The translations under genes and the position numbers were made by a program. Shown in pieces: positions 46,816 to 58,300 of a DNA stretch of 64,000 bases (its first letter is position 1; each line of letters opens with the position of its first letter). The DNA is from Apium graveolens (taxonomy: Eukaryota > Streptophyta > Magnoliopsida > Apiales > Apiaceae), in NCBI RefSeq assembly GCF_009905375.1, contig NC_133650.1:61581628-61645627 (forward strand), read 5' to 3'. A model generated the notes under the pieces. It saw only the letters and a list, made by a program, of their open reading frames with translations. It searched no databases and was not told the origin of the DNA.

Positions 46816-47740
46816 ATGGGTAAGGTCGATATGACCTCAACCAAAGTTATTAGCAGGTTCTGGTACAAGAAGCTTCTGGATTGATCTATACCATTTACTC
46901 CTGAGGGATACTCAATTGATGTGAAGTATCATTTTATGACCAAGGCTAAGGATGTTGAAAATTATGTTTATTATCTGAGAATCAAGTATGAGAAGCAGCC
47001 AGATGGTCATCTCAGGGTTTACGATCAGGACGATCTTGATCGCGCTTTTGCAGATATGGCTATAGCCAAAGATCATTACGCCTTGAAGGATCATTCTTCT
47101 GAGGCCGATCCAGCTGAGATGGATAAGGCAGTCCGAACCGCGTTTCAGTTGACCCCGGACATCGAGTGGAGATGGCTGGAACCCCATGAAAGGATCTACC
47201 ATCGACCGACTGATGGCTTCGTCCCGGTTTGGACGGAGCATCTTAGATCTGGGTGGATTCCCCGGTCTCATATGTTTATTAAACATCTCTGTAAACATGT
47301 TTACAAGATCTCCCCCATACAGATTACGCCTAATGGGATCAAGTCTATGACCTGGTTTATAGCTTGTTGTAATAAGGCCGGGTTCCAGCCTACTCTGAAA
47401 TTGTTTCATCAACTCTTATATTTGTCAAAATCAAGTCAGAAACCATTTTATGAGATCCGGTTTTGGGCTGCTGAGTCCGGGTAGGTCCAAGCCTATTATG
47501 CACCAGACTTCTGAAGTACAGGAATGGGGAGATAATTCTTCGTAAAGGTATGGATTTGGCTTACCTTCCCTACTTCACTCTTCAGGGGATTCAAACAAAA
47601 TTCCACCCGGCTATTCTGGAGGGTGAAGCTATTGAGCAGATAAGGGCTTTTTGTGACTGTCTCTGGTTTTAGCTTACCCGAGATACATTTTTGAATCATA
47701 AGACTCTTTTCAATTACGGGTGTAAGCTTGTTGTTGTTTG
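46816..47740 (+). pseudogene. Plant 'gypsy-type transposon' domain ORF
   Basis: ATG at 46816 (MGKVDMTSTKVISRFW), TGA at 46882 where Arg is plausible, then 187 codons open to 47484: KDVENYVYYLRIKYEKQPDG, WRWLEPHERIYHRPTDGFVP, WTEHLRSGWIPRSHMFIKHL, GIKSMTWFIACCNKAGFQPT. The segment resembles the plant 'putative gypsy type transposon' domain (PF04195 type), judged from the pattern only. A C-terminal piece (LAYLPYFTLQGIQTKFHPAI) continues near 47555 after a shift. Its biochemical role is unknown. The gene is cut by Sirevirus C just downstream. Confidence 0.65.
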
Positions 47741-47751
47741 CTTTACTTATA

Positions 47752-48327
47752 TGTTAGATATATTTGTGATGCCATGTCTAATCTGATTTGTTTAGTTTTA
47801 GAACTAAATATCAGGACTTATCAGGACTTACTGGAAATCAGGATTTACTGAAGATCAGAAGATATCAGAACTTAAGGTATCAGAATTTGTGATATCAGAA
47901 CTTAAGGAAGATATGCTTTAGGAGTAAAGTGCGCCTGATTTATAGGAGAGGATCTGGACTAAAACAAAGGAAGATATGCTTAGGAGTTGGACGACTAGAA
48001 GACTTGTAAATAGATAATATCTGATTGATATATTTTAGGAAGAGATATATTTCATATCAATTAGAAGATATCTTGTAACTGTGTACTATATAAACACAGC
48101 TTAGGGTTTACACTATATGTGTTATCATTCACGAGAATATTATTCTTCGTAAACCTAGTAGCTCTTAGTGATATTGTTCATCACTGAGAGAGTAGTTTAA
48201 CCTACTTTGTAACAGAGTTTATTATATTGAATAAACTTGATTACTGTTACATAATTTGTGTTCTAAATCTATTTGATTATATAAACACTATATTCAACCC
48301 CCTTCCATAGTGTTGTGTGACCTAACA
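47752..48327 (+). repeat. 5' LTR of Sirevirus C
   Basis: 576 bp, TGTTAGATATAT...CCTAACA, TATA TATATAAACAC at 48087-48097. At 47815-47910 there are six copies of TCAGGACTTA, TCAGAACTTA or close forms, the inverted version of the words in its pol linker. Confidence 0.92.
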
Positions 48328-48329
48328 AG

Positions 48330-48341
48330 TGGTATCACAGC
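48330..48341 (+). other. Primer binding site, tRNA-iMet with one mismatch
   Basis: TGGTATCACAGC instead of TGGTATCAGAGC, two bases after the LTR. Confidence 0.88.
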
Positions 48342-48382
48342 TTCTCTGTTGATATACAAATAGTGAGATCAAGTTTACAATC

Positions 48383-50728
48383 ATGTCTGACGAAACACAA
48401 ACTCCACCTAAGCCCACCAAAACTCAAGATACTCAAAACAATCAAACACAGTTGATATGAAAGTATTAGGGTTCCCATACTGAGAGCATCTGAGTATCCT
48501 ATATGGAAGGTAAATATGGGTATGTTTCTGGAAGCCACAGATCCAGAATACCTTGATAGAATTAATGATGGACCATATAATCCTACCAAGCTTTCTGTTG
48601 CAGTTGCTGATCAACCAGTAAAGACCATACCAAAGGAGAAAGGTGATTACACACCTGAAGACATCTCATCTATTGCCAAGGATGCAAGGGTAAGGCATTT
48701 ACTTCATAGTACAATTGACAATGTCATGTCAAACAGGGTAATTGGATGCAAGACTGCAAAGGAAATATGGGATGCTTTGGAGACAAGATGCCAGGGAACT
48801 GAAGCCATCAAAAAGAACAGTAGACAATACTCACACAGGAGTATGAGCACATTGACTCAAAATCTGATGAGTCACTAACTGATTTATATGACAGATTTGC
48901 CAAACTCTTGAATGATTTGTCACTGTTGGACAAGAAGGAATATGATCTTGAAGATTCAAATCTAAAATTCCTTTTAGCTCTTCCTGAAAATTGGGATTTG
49001 AAGTCTACTACCATAAGAGACAACTATGACCTTGCTGAAACTACTCTTGATGAAATTTATAGTATGCTCAAGACTCATCAACTTGAGATGGATCAAAGGA
49101 GCAAAAGGCATGGAAGAAAGTCAAAGACAGTTGCACTTAAAGCTGATGAGGAATCTCCTAAAGTGGTTGTCTCAAAGAGGGGCAAAGGAAAGGCTCTCAT
49201 TATACAGTCTGATTCAGAGTCATCATATTCTGATGATGATGATTCAGAATCTGAAAATTTATCTGAAGTGGATGTTGACGCAGAGATGATGCAACTGTGT
49301 GCTCTTATGGTGAAGGGTATCACAACGATAGCCTATAAGAAATTCAGAAAGGGTAAGAAGTTTTCCAGGAAAGGTGGAAGTTCTGAAAAGAAAGGGTTCA
49401 GAAAGACTGACGACAAAGGAGGAAAGTCTGAAAGAGGAGATAACTCAAAAGTCAAATGCTACAATTATGGTGAAAGAGGCCACATCTCTCCTGACTGCAA
49501 GAAAGGAAAAGGTGATAAAGGCCAGGCACTTATCATAAAGAAGAAAAACTGGGAAGACACTTCAGATTTTGAAGAAGAGGTGAACTATGCTTTGATGGCA
49601 AATGCTGATAGCAGTTCTGGAACTGCTGAATTGAAGGTACCTCATTCAACTCTTGCTTTTCATACTGATGATATTTCTGAGCTAAGATTATATCTTAAAA
49701 CCATGTTCAAGAGTTTTAGAGATCAGACTTTAGAAAATGAAAGATTAAAATCTGAAAGTCTTGCTCTTAGAAACAGAAATGACTACTTAGAAAAAGAGTT
49801 AGTTATATTTCATCAAACTCAGAAAGAAAGAGATGAGGATTTGTACGTTAAATATGAACTGCTAAAACTGAATAAATCTCTTAAATCTGAACTAGAAAAG
49901 GAAAAAGAGATAATCAAAACTTGGACTAACTCTGGAAGAACAACTCAGAAAATCTAAGAAAATGGAAATTGGAAAAAAGGACTAGGTTACCTAGATAATA
50001 AAGAAGAAAAGGAAACTGTGTCATCTAAACCAAACTTTACCAAGAAATCTGAAAAGCCTAAAGTTAATCCTGTCAAGTTTTTGTCAAATTCAGATAAGTC
50101 GAAATCTGAAAAGATGAAAGACTCTAAAACAGAAGTCAAAGAAAAGTCAACTTCTGACAAAGTAAAACAGGATAAACCAGATGTAGTAAACATTGGCTTA
50201 ATGACAAAGAAGCAGCTTAAGTATAAGCTGAAAGAGATTAGAAAAGTGAACAAGGTAAAGGAAGCTAGGAAAAATAGACATGGAAAGGAATGTGTGAATA
50301 AAAGCAATTATTATATACCTGTTCCTAATGCTCTTAGAAAAAAATGCTATAATTGTGGAAACTCTAACCATCTTGCTTCTTTTTGCAGGAAAAATAAAGA
50401 TATAAACTCTTTACCTCATAGATCAGGAGTTAAGAGTCAGTCTGTTAGGTTTAAACCACAAAATTGTTTTCATTTTGGTAGTTTATGGCATTCTATTTAT
50501 ACTTGTAAGGAATATCATAGTTTGTACTATGATTATTATCAAATAAAACCTTCTTTAAAGAAAGTTAGTGTAATTCCTTCTAGTGTAAATTCTGATGCAA
50601 AGTCTGATATAAAGTCAGATAAAAAGCATGTTAGCATAAATTCTGAAGCTAAATCCACTGCAAATGCAAACAAACTTAATAAGGCCAAAGGATCCAAGCA
50701 AGTATGGGTCCTTAAAACTAACCAATAG
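48383..50728 (+). pseudogene. Sirevirus C gag
   Basis: ATG 48383 (MSDETQTPPKP), then the copia gag core: PEYLDRINDGPYNPTKLSVA, IGCKTAKEIWDALETRCQGT, LLDKKEYDLEDSNLKFLLAL and ETTLDEIYSMLKTHQLEMDQ. A coiled-coil-like region follows, then three knuckle-like sites. The first (CYNYGERGHISPDC, about 49458) has Tyr for the second Cys. The second (CYNCGNSNHLASFC, about 50346) is intact. The third (CFHFGSLWHSIYTC, about 50465) has Phe for the second Cys. Shifts near 48450 and 48880, and stops at 49957 and 50726-50740, break it. Confidence 0.88.
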
Positions 50729-52070
50729 TGGTCTTTGTGATTGCAGGGCAATAGGAAAAATATCCTAGTTCTAGATAGTGGATGTTCAGGACATATGACT
50801 GGAAATAAAGCCCTGCTATCAGACTTTGTGGAGAAAGCTGGCCCAAGAGTTTCTTATGAAGATGGCAACATAGGAAAAACTCTGGGATATGGCAATATTA
50901 ATCTTGGGAATGTCATAATTGAATAAGTAGCTCTTGTCTCAGGACTTAAACACAATCTGCTAAGTGTGAGTCAAATCTGTGACATAGGTTATCATGTGGA
51001 TTTCTTTGAAGAATACTTTGAAGTTGTAAGTAATTCTACAGGCAACGTGATTCTGAAAGGTTACAGACATGGTAACATATATGCAGCCAGACTTTCAACA
51101 AATTCTGATAGTTCTGCAATCAGGCTGTTAAGCAGAGCATCAATTTAAGAAAGCTGGAACTGGCACAAAAGACTCTCTCATTTAAATTTCAACAACATAA
51201 ATGAGCTAGTAAAGAAAGATCTTGTGAGAGGACTGTCAAAATCAGTATTTGCTCCTGATGGTCTTTGTGACTCATGTCAAAAGGCAAAACAAAGAAAATC
51301 CTCATTCAAGAGCAAAACTAAATCCTCAATTCTTGAGCCTTATCACTTACTGCATGTTGATCTATTTGGTCAAGTCAATGTCATGTCCATTGGAAAGAAG
51401 AAATATGCTATTATTATAGTGGATGAGTTCACAAGATACACTTGAGTGTATTTCTTGCACAAGAAGAATGAAACTGCATATACACTAACTGATCATGTCA
51501 GACAACTGGATAAGTTAGTCAAAGATCCTGTTAAAATAATAAGAAGTGATAATGGCACTGAGTTCAAGAATTCAATCATGGAAGAGTTCTACAAAGATCA
51601 TGGAATAAAGCAGGAATTTTCTGCACCTGGAACTCCATAGCAGAATGGAGTTGTAGAAAGAAAGAACATGACTCTTATTGAAGCTGCACGAACTATGCTT
51701 GATGAAGCAAAGCTACCAACCTACTTTCGGGCTGAAGCTGTGCAGACTGCTTATTTTACACAGAATGCTAGACTCATAAACAAGCATGGAAAAACACCAT
51801 ATGAGATGGTGAAGAAAAAGAAGCCAAATCTGAAATATTTTCATGTATTTGGATGCAAGTGTTTTATTCTTAAGACTCATCCTGAACAACTGTCAAAATT
51901 TGATCTAAAAGTTGATGAAGGAATTTTTGTTGGATATCTACTTTCCACAAAAGCCTTCAGAGTCTACAATTTAAGAACAAGGGTTGTCATGGAATCTATC
52001 AATGTATCTTTTGATGATAAAAAGATTACTGGACTTGAAGATTTCAATGATCATGATCAGCTGAGATTTG
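50729..52070 (+). pseudogene. Sirevirus C protease and integrase
   Basis: Protease active site VLDSGCSGHMTG near 50770. GAG-pre-integrase zinc region: WHKRLSHLNFNNINELVKKD and CDSCQKAKQRKSS (about 51160-51300). Integrase core: Asp in LLHVDLFGQV, Asp in IIRSDNGTEFKN (about 51545), Glu in QNGVVERKNMTLIEAARTML (about 51645). All three catalytic residues are present. Stops: TAA near 50923, TAA 51146, TGA 51443 (Trp expected), TAG 51638 (Gln expected). The frame shifts at about 52070 into the linker. Confidence 0.92.
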
Positions 52071-52646
52071 AAAAGTGAAGATATAAATTATGATTTTGTA
52101 AATTCTGATGACCTAAATCCTGATTCTGTAAGTTCTGACGGGTTAAATTCTGATGTCATTGAAAGTGTGGTAACTACTCCAAAGGAAAATGCACCTGTTC
52201 AGGGGGAGCAAGCTGATGAACATACCACATCTCAAGACTCTCAAGAAGCATCAGAACCAGTTACTGGCTCTTCAAATTCTGATTCATCAAGTGCTGATGA
52301 GCAAAATTCTAACAATTCTGGAAACTCTGATTCTTCAATTCCTGAAGGATCCAACTCAAATTCGAGAATCTCAGAGAGTATAACTTCAGGGGGAGCATCA
52401 GAAAATGCTGATGGAGACAGCATGGATCATGGGGGAGGATCCAGTTCTAGAGATCAACTTCCATCTGCAAGGAAGTGGACTAAATCACATAAACCTGACT
52501 TAATAATTGGAGATCCTGAAGCAGGTGTCAGAACTAGAACAACAACAACAATAAATGAATGTTTCTTTCATTCCTTTCTATCTCAGACTGAACCAAAGAA
52601 AGTGGAAGAAGCTCTTCAAGATGTTGATTGGGTGCAAGCAATGTAG
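52071..52646 (+). pseudogene. Sirevirus C integrase-RT linker, Ser/Asp/Asn-rich
   Basis: Low-complexity acidic stretch (VNSDDLNPDSVSSDGLNSD, SSNSDSSSADEQNSNNSGNS) followed by the conserved RT entry (KPDLIIGDPEAGVRTR, VEEALQDVDWVQAM). The peptide pattern comes from repeated DNA words AATTCTGATG, AATCCTGATT and AGTTCTGACG, relatives of the words in its LTR. Open for 192 codons, ending TAG where Gln is expected. Confidence 0.8.
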
Positions 52647-54093
52647 GAAGAGTTAAATGAATTTGAAAGAAATAAAGTCTGGACCCTAGTGTCAAGACCA
52701 AATGACAGATCCATTGTTGGTACAAAATAGGTGTTCAGAAACAAAACTGACAGTGATGGCATAATTACAAGAAACAAAGCAAGGCTGGTTGCTAAAGGTT
52801 ACTCTCAACAGGAGGGTATTGATTATGATGAAACATTTGCTCCAGTTGCTAGATTGGAAGCCATAAGAATCTTTTTGGCTTATGCTGCTCACAAGAAGTT
52901 TAAAGTCTTTCAAATGGATGTGAAAAGTGCTTTTCTTAATGGAGAACTGGAAGAAGAGGTATATGTTGAACAACCTCCAGGCTTTGTAGATCCAAAATTT
53001 CCAAATCATGTCTACAGGCTTGACAAAGCACTTTATGGCCTTAAGCAAGCTCCCGGAGCATGGTATGAGACTCTGACTCAATTCCTTCTGGAAAGTGGAT
53101 TTCACAGAGGCACAATTGACAAGACTTTATTCTACCTCAACCATGGAAAGGACTTACTTTTGGTACAGATATATGTTGATGATATCATCTTTGGCTCTAC
53201 AAATACAAAACTCTGTGAAAGATTTTCCAAATTAATGCAGTCAAGATATCAAATGAGTATGATGGGAGAACTTAGCTATTTTCTGGGACTTCAAGTCAAG
53301 CAAACTGAAGAAGGTACTTTCATAAATCAATCCAAGTACAGCAGAAATTTACTCAAGAAGTTTGGAATGCAAGACAGTTCTACTGCATCAACTCCCATGG
53401 CCACTGACACCAAGTTAGATAAAGATATTGGAGCATCAGTAGATTTTACTAACTACAGAGGTATGATTGGCTCTTTACTCTATTTAACTGTAAGTAGACC
53501 TGATATCATGTATGCTACCTGTCTTTGTGCAAGATTTTAGGCTGATCCAAGAGAATCTCATCTAATAGCTGTGAAAAGAATTTTCAAGTACCTCAAGGGT
53601 ACAAATGATCTAGGATTGTGGTATCCTAGGGAATCATATTTTAAGATAATAGGTTACTTAGATGCAGATTTTGCAGGATACAAAATAGACAGGAAAAGCA
53701 CTAGTAAAAGCTGCCAATTTCTTGAAGGCAGATTGGTTTCTTGGTTTAGCAAGAAACAGAAATCAATTTCCACATCAACTGCAGAAGTAGAATATATTAC
53801 TGCAGGAAGCTGTTGTGCACAGATTCTTTAGATGAAGAATCAGTTACTGGACTATGGGTTAGAATTTTCTAAAATACCTATTTATTGTGAAAATCAAAGT
53901 GCTATTACTATGACAGAAAATCCAGTTTAAAACTCAATGATAAAGCACATCAGCATTAGGTACCATTTCATAAGGGAACATGTGATGGAAGGTACAGTGG
54001 AATTGCATTTTGTTCCAACAGATCAACAACTAGCAGATATCTTCACAAAACCACTATGTGAAGATACTTTTACAAGACTGGTAAATGAACTTG
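52647..54093 (+). pseudogene. Sirevirus C reverse transcriptase and RNase H
   Basis: RT is open for 269 codons (52731-53540): [56 protein letters not shown] and the catalytic [11 protein letters not shown] near 53170. RNase H: YLDADFAGYKIDRKSTSKSC, STSTAEVEYITAGSCCAQIL, VELHFVPTDQQLADIFTKPL. Stops: TAG 52728 (Trp expected), TAG 53540 (Gln expected), TAG 53830 (Trp expected), TAA near 53928 (Gln expected). The frame ends at LVNEL, where the LTR of Sirevirus B interrupts it. Confidence 0.93.
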
Positions 54094-55125
54094 TGTTAGT
54101 CCCTAACAATGCAACAAGAATTACAGAAGGGGGGTTGAATGGAATTCTTGAAACTTTTTCTGAATTATAAAATGTTCTAACTTAAAATATATATTTCAGT
54201 GTTTTGATTTGCAAAGAGCGAAATGACAAGTTAAAAATGAATCAAAACATAAAGTAATAAAAACACAAGTCTTTAAAATTTTCTGGTGGATTTGAATGTA
54301 TCCACCAGAAATATATATATCAAGAGAACTCTGTGAAGCTTGAATAGCTCACAGCTGCTTACAAAATAAGAACAACTAAACTTACAAATAAATGCTAAAT
54401 GATTCAGCTTACAATTATTTCTCTGAGAAAAATACTTGCTTAGTCTTCTTGTTGTTCTATTTGCTACTCTTGGTTTATATATCACCAAAATTACACAGTA
54501 ATAAGATAAGATAATAAAACAAAACCTATCAAGTCTAATACTATGCTGCTTCACTACTCTATTCCAGCATCTTTGAACATCTTCATAATAGGATGGAAAA
54601 GGTAATGCTTTTTTGTTCTCAAAAACCCAGTTGAATAGGATTCCACATTCCTTTTGCATACACTCGACGCATGTGACTGTGTTGTCACTGACACCAGATG
54701 TTTGAATTGATCATTCATCGGGTACATGATCATTTGTCGGGTTGCCTTGTTAATCATCCGTCGGGTAGCTTTGTTGATCATCCGTCGGGTAGCTATTTGG
54801 CACTTGACTTCATTTCATTTAACATAATTACAAGACATCATCTATTTATAATTAATCAACCTATTCTACATATCTATTTACAATCAACATGACTTTTATG
54901 CTACTACAGAATCTATACAAAGGTGTTTACAGAAATGTGCTACATGACTTATTTTTACATAAGCTACTCACTCGATGGATGTCAAATCATCATCCGTCGG
55001 GACTATATTGAGTCATCCGTCGGGACTATATTTGATTATCCATCGAGTGCTACATAATTTACTAAGTTGAATCTACTAAGGTGTTTTGTTAAAAAAATCA
55101 TCAAGTTCACAACATATTCTTAACA
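54094..55125 (-). repeat. 3' LTR of Sirevirus B (1032 bp)
   Basis: TGTTAAGAATATG at 55125 down to TTAGGGACTAACA at 54094. TATA box (GATATATAAACC on the - strand) at 54472-54485. At least eight copies of the element word lie at 54662, 54712, 54732, 54754, 54779, 54970, 54991 and 55015-55047. Confidence 0.92.
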
Positions 55126-55140
55126 ATCTCCCCCAATTTA
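55126..55140 (-). other. Polypurine tract of Sirevirus B
   Basis: TAAATTGGGGGAGAT on the - strand, directly before the LTR. Same as in Sirevirus A. Confidence 0.9.
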
Positions 55141-55313
55141 TGTCTACTAGAATTATATCCATAAATTAAGAGAAACTTGATGATAACAAAACACTCTAAG
55201 AATACAAATTTAAATGAAAGTAGATAAAACTGTAAAGTGCTGCAAATAACAAAATGTACAAAGATTTGCTCACAGTCATTTTCAAGGTGCTCCTTTAGCC
55301 TAAGCAGATTGAT

Positions 55314-58300
55314 CTATTTCCTTGATGATCTGGATCTCTTTCCAAGCTTTTTGTTGTTTTTTTCTATTTGATTTTGGTGCTGTCTGTGGAATTGCAGTTC
55401 ATCAGATTTTGAGAGATTTAGCATTCCTTGCATTTCTAAAAGAGTCTCATTGCTAGAGATGCTCAACTGGTCTTCTAATCTGAAGAATCTTCTAACTCCC
55501 TTATCATCCATGAATTCCATCAGCCAGTAGGGCCTTAGATGCACTCTACTTCCAGTGTAAGGAATAGTTAGAGTCTTTGGGAGTGCATCTTTGGCTCTAA
55601 TACTCCTCAGTTCTTCAATCTTCTTTAGAACCAGTCTTCTAGCTGTCACATTGAATCCAAAGTTCTTCTTAAATGATGAATAAACCTTTGTCAGCACAGA
55701 TTGGCTTTCTTGAAGGATCCTGTGAAGTGGCCATTGAATCTCTTTTCCTCCCTTGTACTTGAAAACTAACCTTTCAGGTAGATTCCTGTAAGCATCAATC
55801 CCTCTAACTTCTTCCAATTCATCTAGATAGAGGTTTAGATATGAGAATTCCTTGATGTCACAGATGTACATGATGTCTCCCTTGTTGACTTTGGTTTGAG
55901 CTTTGGTTTGGGACTTGGATCTGAGAGTTGAGAGCTTCACTTTCTTGACTGCTCTGGTCTTTGTCTTCTTTGGCTTCATGAAGTGAGGTAGATTGAGTTC
56001 AAGTATTGGTGGACTATCCCAGTCTATTGGCTCATCCTTTGGAATGATAGGTTCACCATGAAAATTCTTGGATGGATCTATCTTGAATTCTCCATGTTCC
56101 ACAGAGGGCATGGATGTTTGATTTATTGTAGATGTAGACTTTTTGGGAAACTGATCTTCCAATTCCTTTTTATCAAAGTCCACTTTTCTCTTTGCATGAA
56201 GTTTGTATCTAAAACTTTTTCTCTGCTGTGATTCTTCTTGCATTTTCAGTTCCTTAGATTCAGTGGTTTCAGATGATTGTTCAGGAATTTGTTGTGTAGG
56301 TTTCACAACTTGCAGCTTGGCCAAGATATCAGCTTGCTCCTTCTTTTGTTTAACCTTTTTAGCAACTAGAGCAGCTTGCTTCTTTTCTTACTTCAATCTT
56401 GCCTTTTCTTCTCTTTTTGCTTCAGCAAATTGAGGGTGCCCAGCCACCACACAAATTTTCTTACCATTCCTGAAAACCTTGGCAATTCTTCTTTTCAATG
56501 CTAAATCAGCTGGATCCTTGTAGAATGTAATAGATCTTGACAGCAGTTTCTTTTCATCAGGCTTTGATGTCTCATACACTGTATCCAATGGGTTCTTTAA
56601 AGAAGGTTTAGGATAGTTCACCTTTGGTTTCAAAATTAGCTCAGCCTTTGGAGATTTGATGCAGGATGGTTGTCCTCTTTCCAGATTATTCATGCTCATA
56701 TCATTCACAGAGATTTTCCGGACTTGAGAGTGATGAATGGCTGATTTTTCTGGCTTCTTTGCTAGCCCAAACCTCTTTTGAATGTCCTCATCAATTTTCT
56801 CCCAGTTGATTGGGCTCAACTGCTTCTTTTCAACTGCTCTCAATGTGGCTGCTGCTTCATTAATCAGATCAATGTTGTCTTTAGTTGGTGGCTTTGGGAA
56901 AGCAATTGTAGGCACAGTTACTTTGCTAACTTGAATGTTAAGCTGTTTCTCCCCCTCACTTGAGCCCTTCTCCCCCTTTTTGTTATCATCAAGTTGTGTG
57001 GGAGGGAGTTGAGCATCCACCAACTGTTGGAGTAGTGCAGTCTTAGTTTCTTGATTGTTAAGTATCTTGGCCATTGACATCTCCACAACAGATAATCTTG
57101 AGTCCATGGCCTCAACTTTTCTATTGAGATCAGCCTCCTTCCTTAGCTTTTGAACAATTTCAGTCATGGTGGTAGCAGGAAGTCTAGTATCCAACCTTTC
57201 TATGACATCCTGCTTTACTTCAGAAATTTCTTGCTTGATTGCATCCACACTCTGACTGTGTTGGAGGGTTTGAATTTTATGCAGCTGGAGTGCTTCAAGA
57301 TGTGCTGTGAGTAGCTTCTTTGTGCTAGCATTAGAAGATGCCTGAATGGCTCCTTGGGTGTCATGAATCAGCTTGAATAGTGTTGATTGGAGGTGTGAGT
57401 AGGAGCATTCTTTTGTTAGCATCCAGGAAGGAACATCTGAATCTCCCCCTATGCTCATGCTATCTTTCTCATCATCCCCATCAGCATCCCCAAAAGAGTT
57501 TTCATCCAGTTCAAAATCACTGCCAATGTTAGAAGGCACAGCAGTGATTGCATCATTTGCTCTCTGTAAAGATTGTGTTGTATGCACCAAGTTAAGCAAT
57601 CTTTCAGCCTCATCATTGCCCTGTACAGCTAGAGTTTGGTAAGTTGTCACATGGTGAGTAAATGTCTCAGCATCCATGGAAATAGAATCCATAACAACTT
57701 GATATTCTTGCTGAAATAGCCTTTTCCTTTCTGCATCATTGACATTCATTGACTCACTTGCAATGGTTTCCATCCTTATCACTCCTGTACCTATATTTCT
57801 CTCATGATCTCTCTTTTATTGCATCAAGGTCTCACCTTGGCTCCCTGCCCTCACACCCTCACCTTCACCATCTAAGGTGGGACTCCTCACACTCACTTTT
57901 GCCAATCCTGAAGAAATGGACTGCATTAGTTCACTCTTTTCCTCTCCTTTTTCCTGGGAGCAACCCAGACTTTCACTCATTTCACTCCCTTCCCTCAGTC
58001 CTAGGAGTGATTGCACTACTACTAAATCTTCTGAACTTGTAATAATTGATGAAATTTGAAGCTGTGCAGAGACACTCGACGGATAAGGAATATTCATCAG
58101 CTTAGCAGTTTGACTATCCGACGGATAACTGCTGTTAAGATTATCCGTCGGGATACAATCACTACTCGACGGATGAACAATATCCATCGAGTGAGTAGAA
58201 ATGAATGAATTTGGAGTGGAAACTATTGTGGACTCTGTGCAGATTGATAAAAATTTTGGCACAGATGTCTCAACAGTTTCAAAAAGAAATGGCAAGTGAG

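Larger units (their letters stand above)
44871..47751 (+). mobile_element. Fragment of unclassified Gypsy-type element
   Basis: Contains an 89-bp tandem array, a PPT-like run (ATTGGGGGAAGT at 45669-45680) followed by TGTAACAATT, a promoter, a candidate intron and a transposon ORF. Tandem arrays near the 3' end are known in the Tat lineage of plant Gypsy elements. No RT is present, so lineage is unproven. The right side is cut by Sirevirus C at 47752, the left side joins LINE DNA. 44871-45102 has no coding content. Confidence 0.5.
47752..54093 (+). mobile_element. Sirevirus C (Ty1/copia), 5' LTR to end of RNase H
   Basis: LTR 47752-48327, PBS 48330-48341, gag from 48383, protease, integrase, RT and RNase H to 54093. 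At that point the LTR of Sirevirus B starts in opposite orientation. Any third ORF, PPT and 3' LTR lie beyond the right edge of the window. Gag and pol share mostly one frame, with scattered stops at Gln and Trp positions. Confidence 0.92.
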
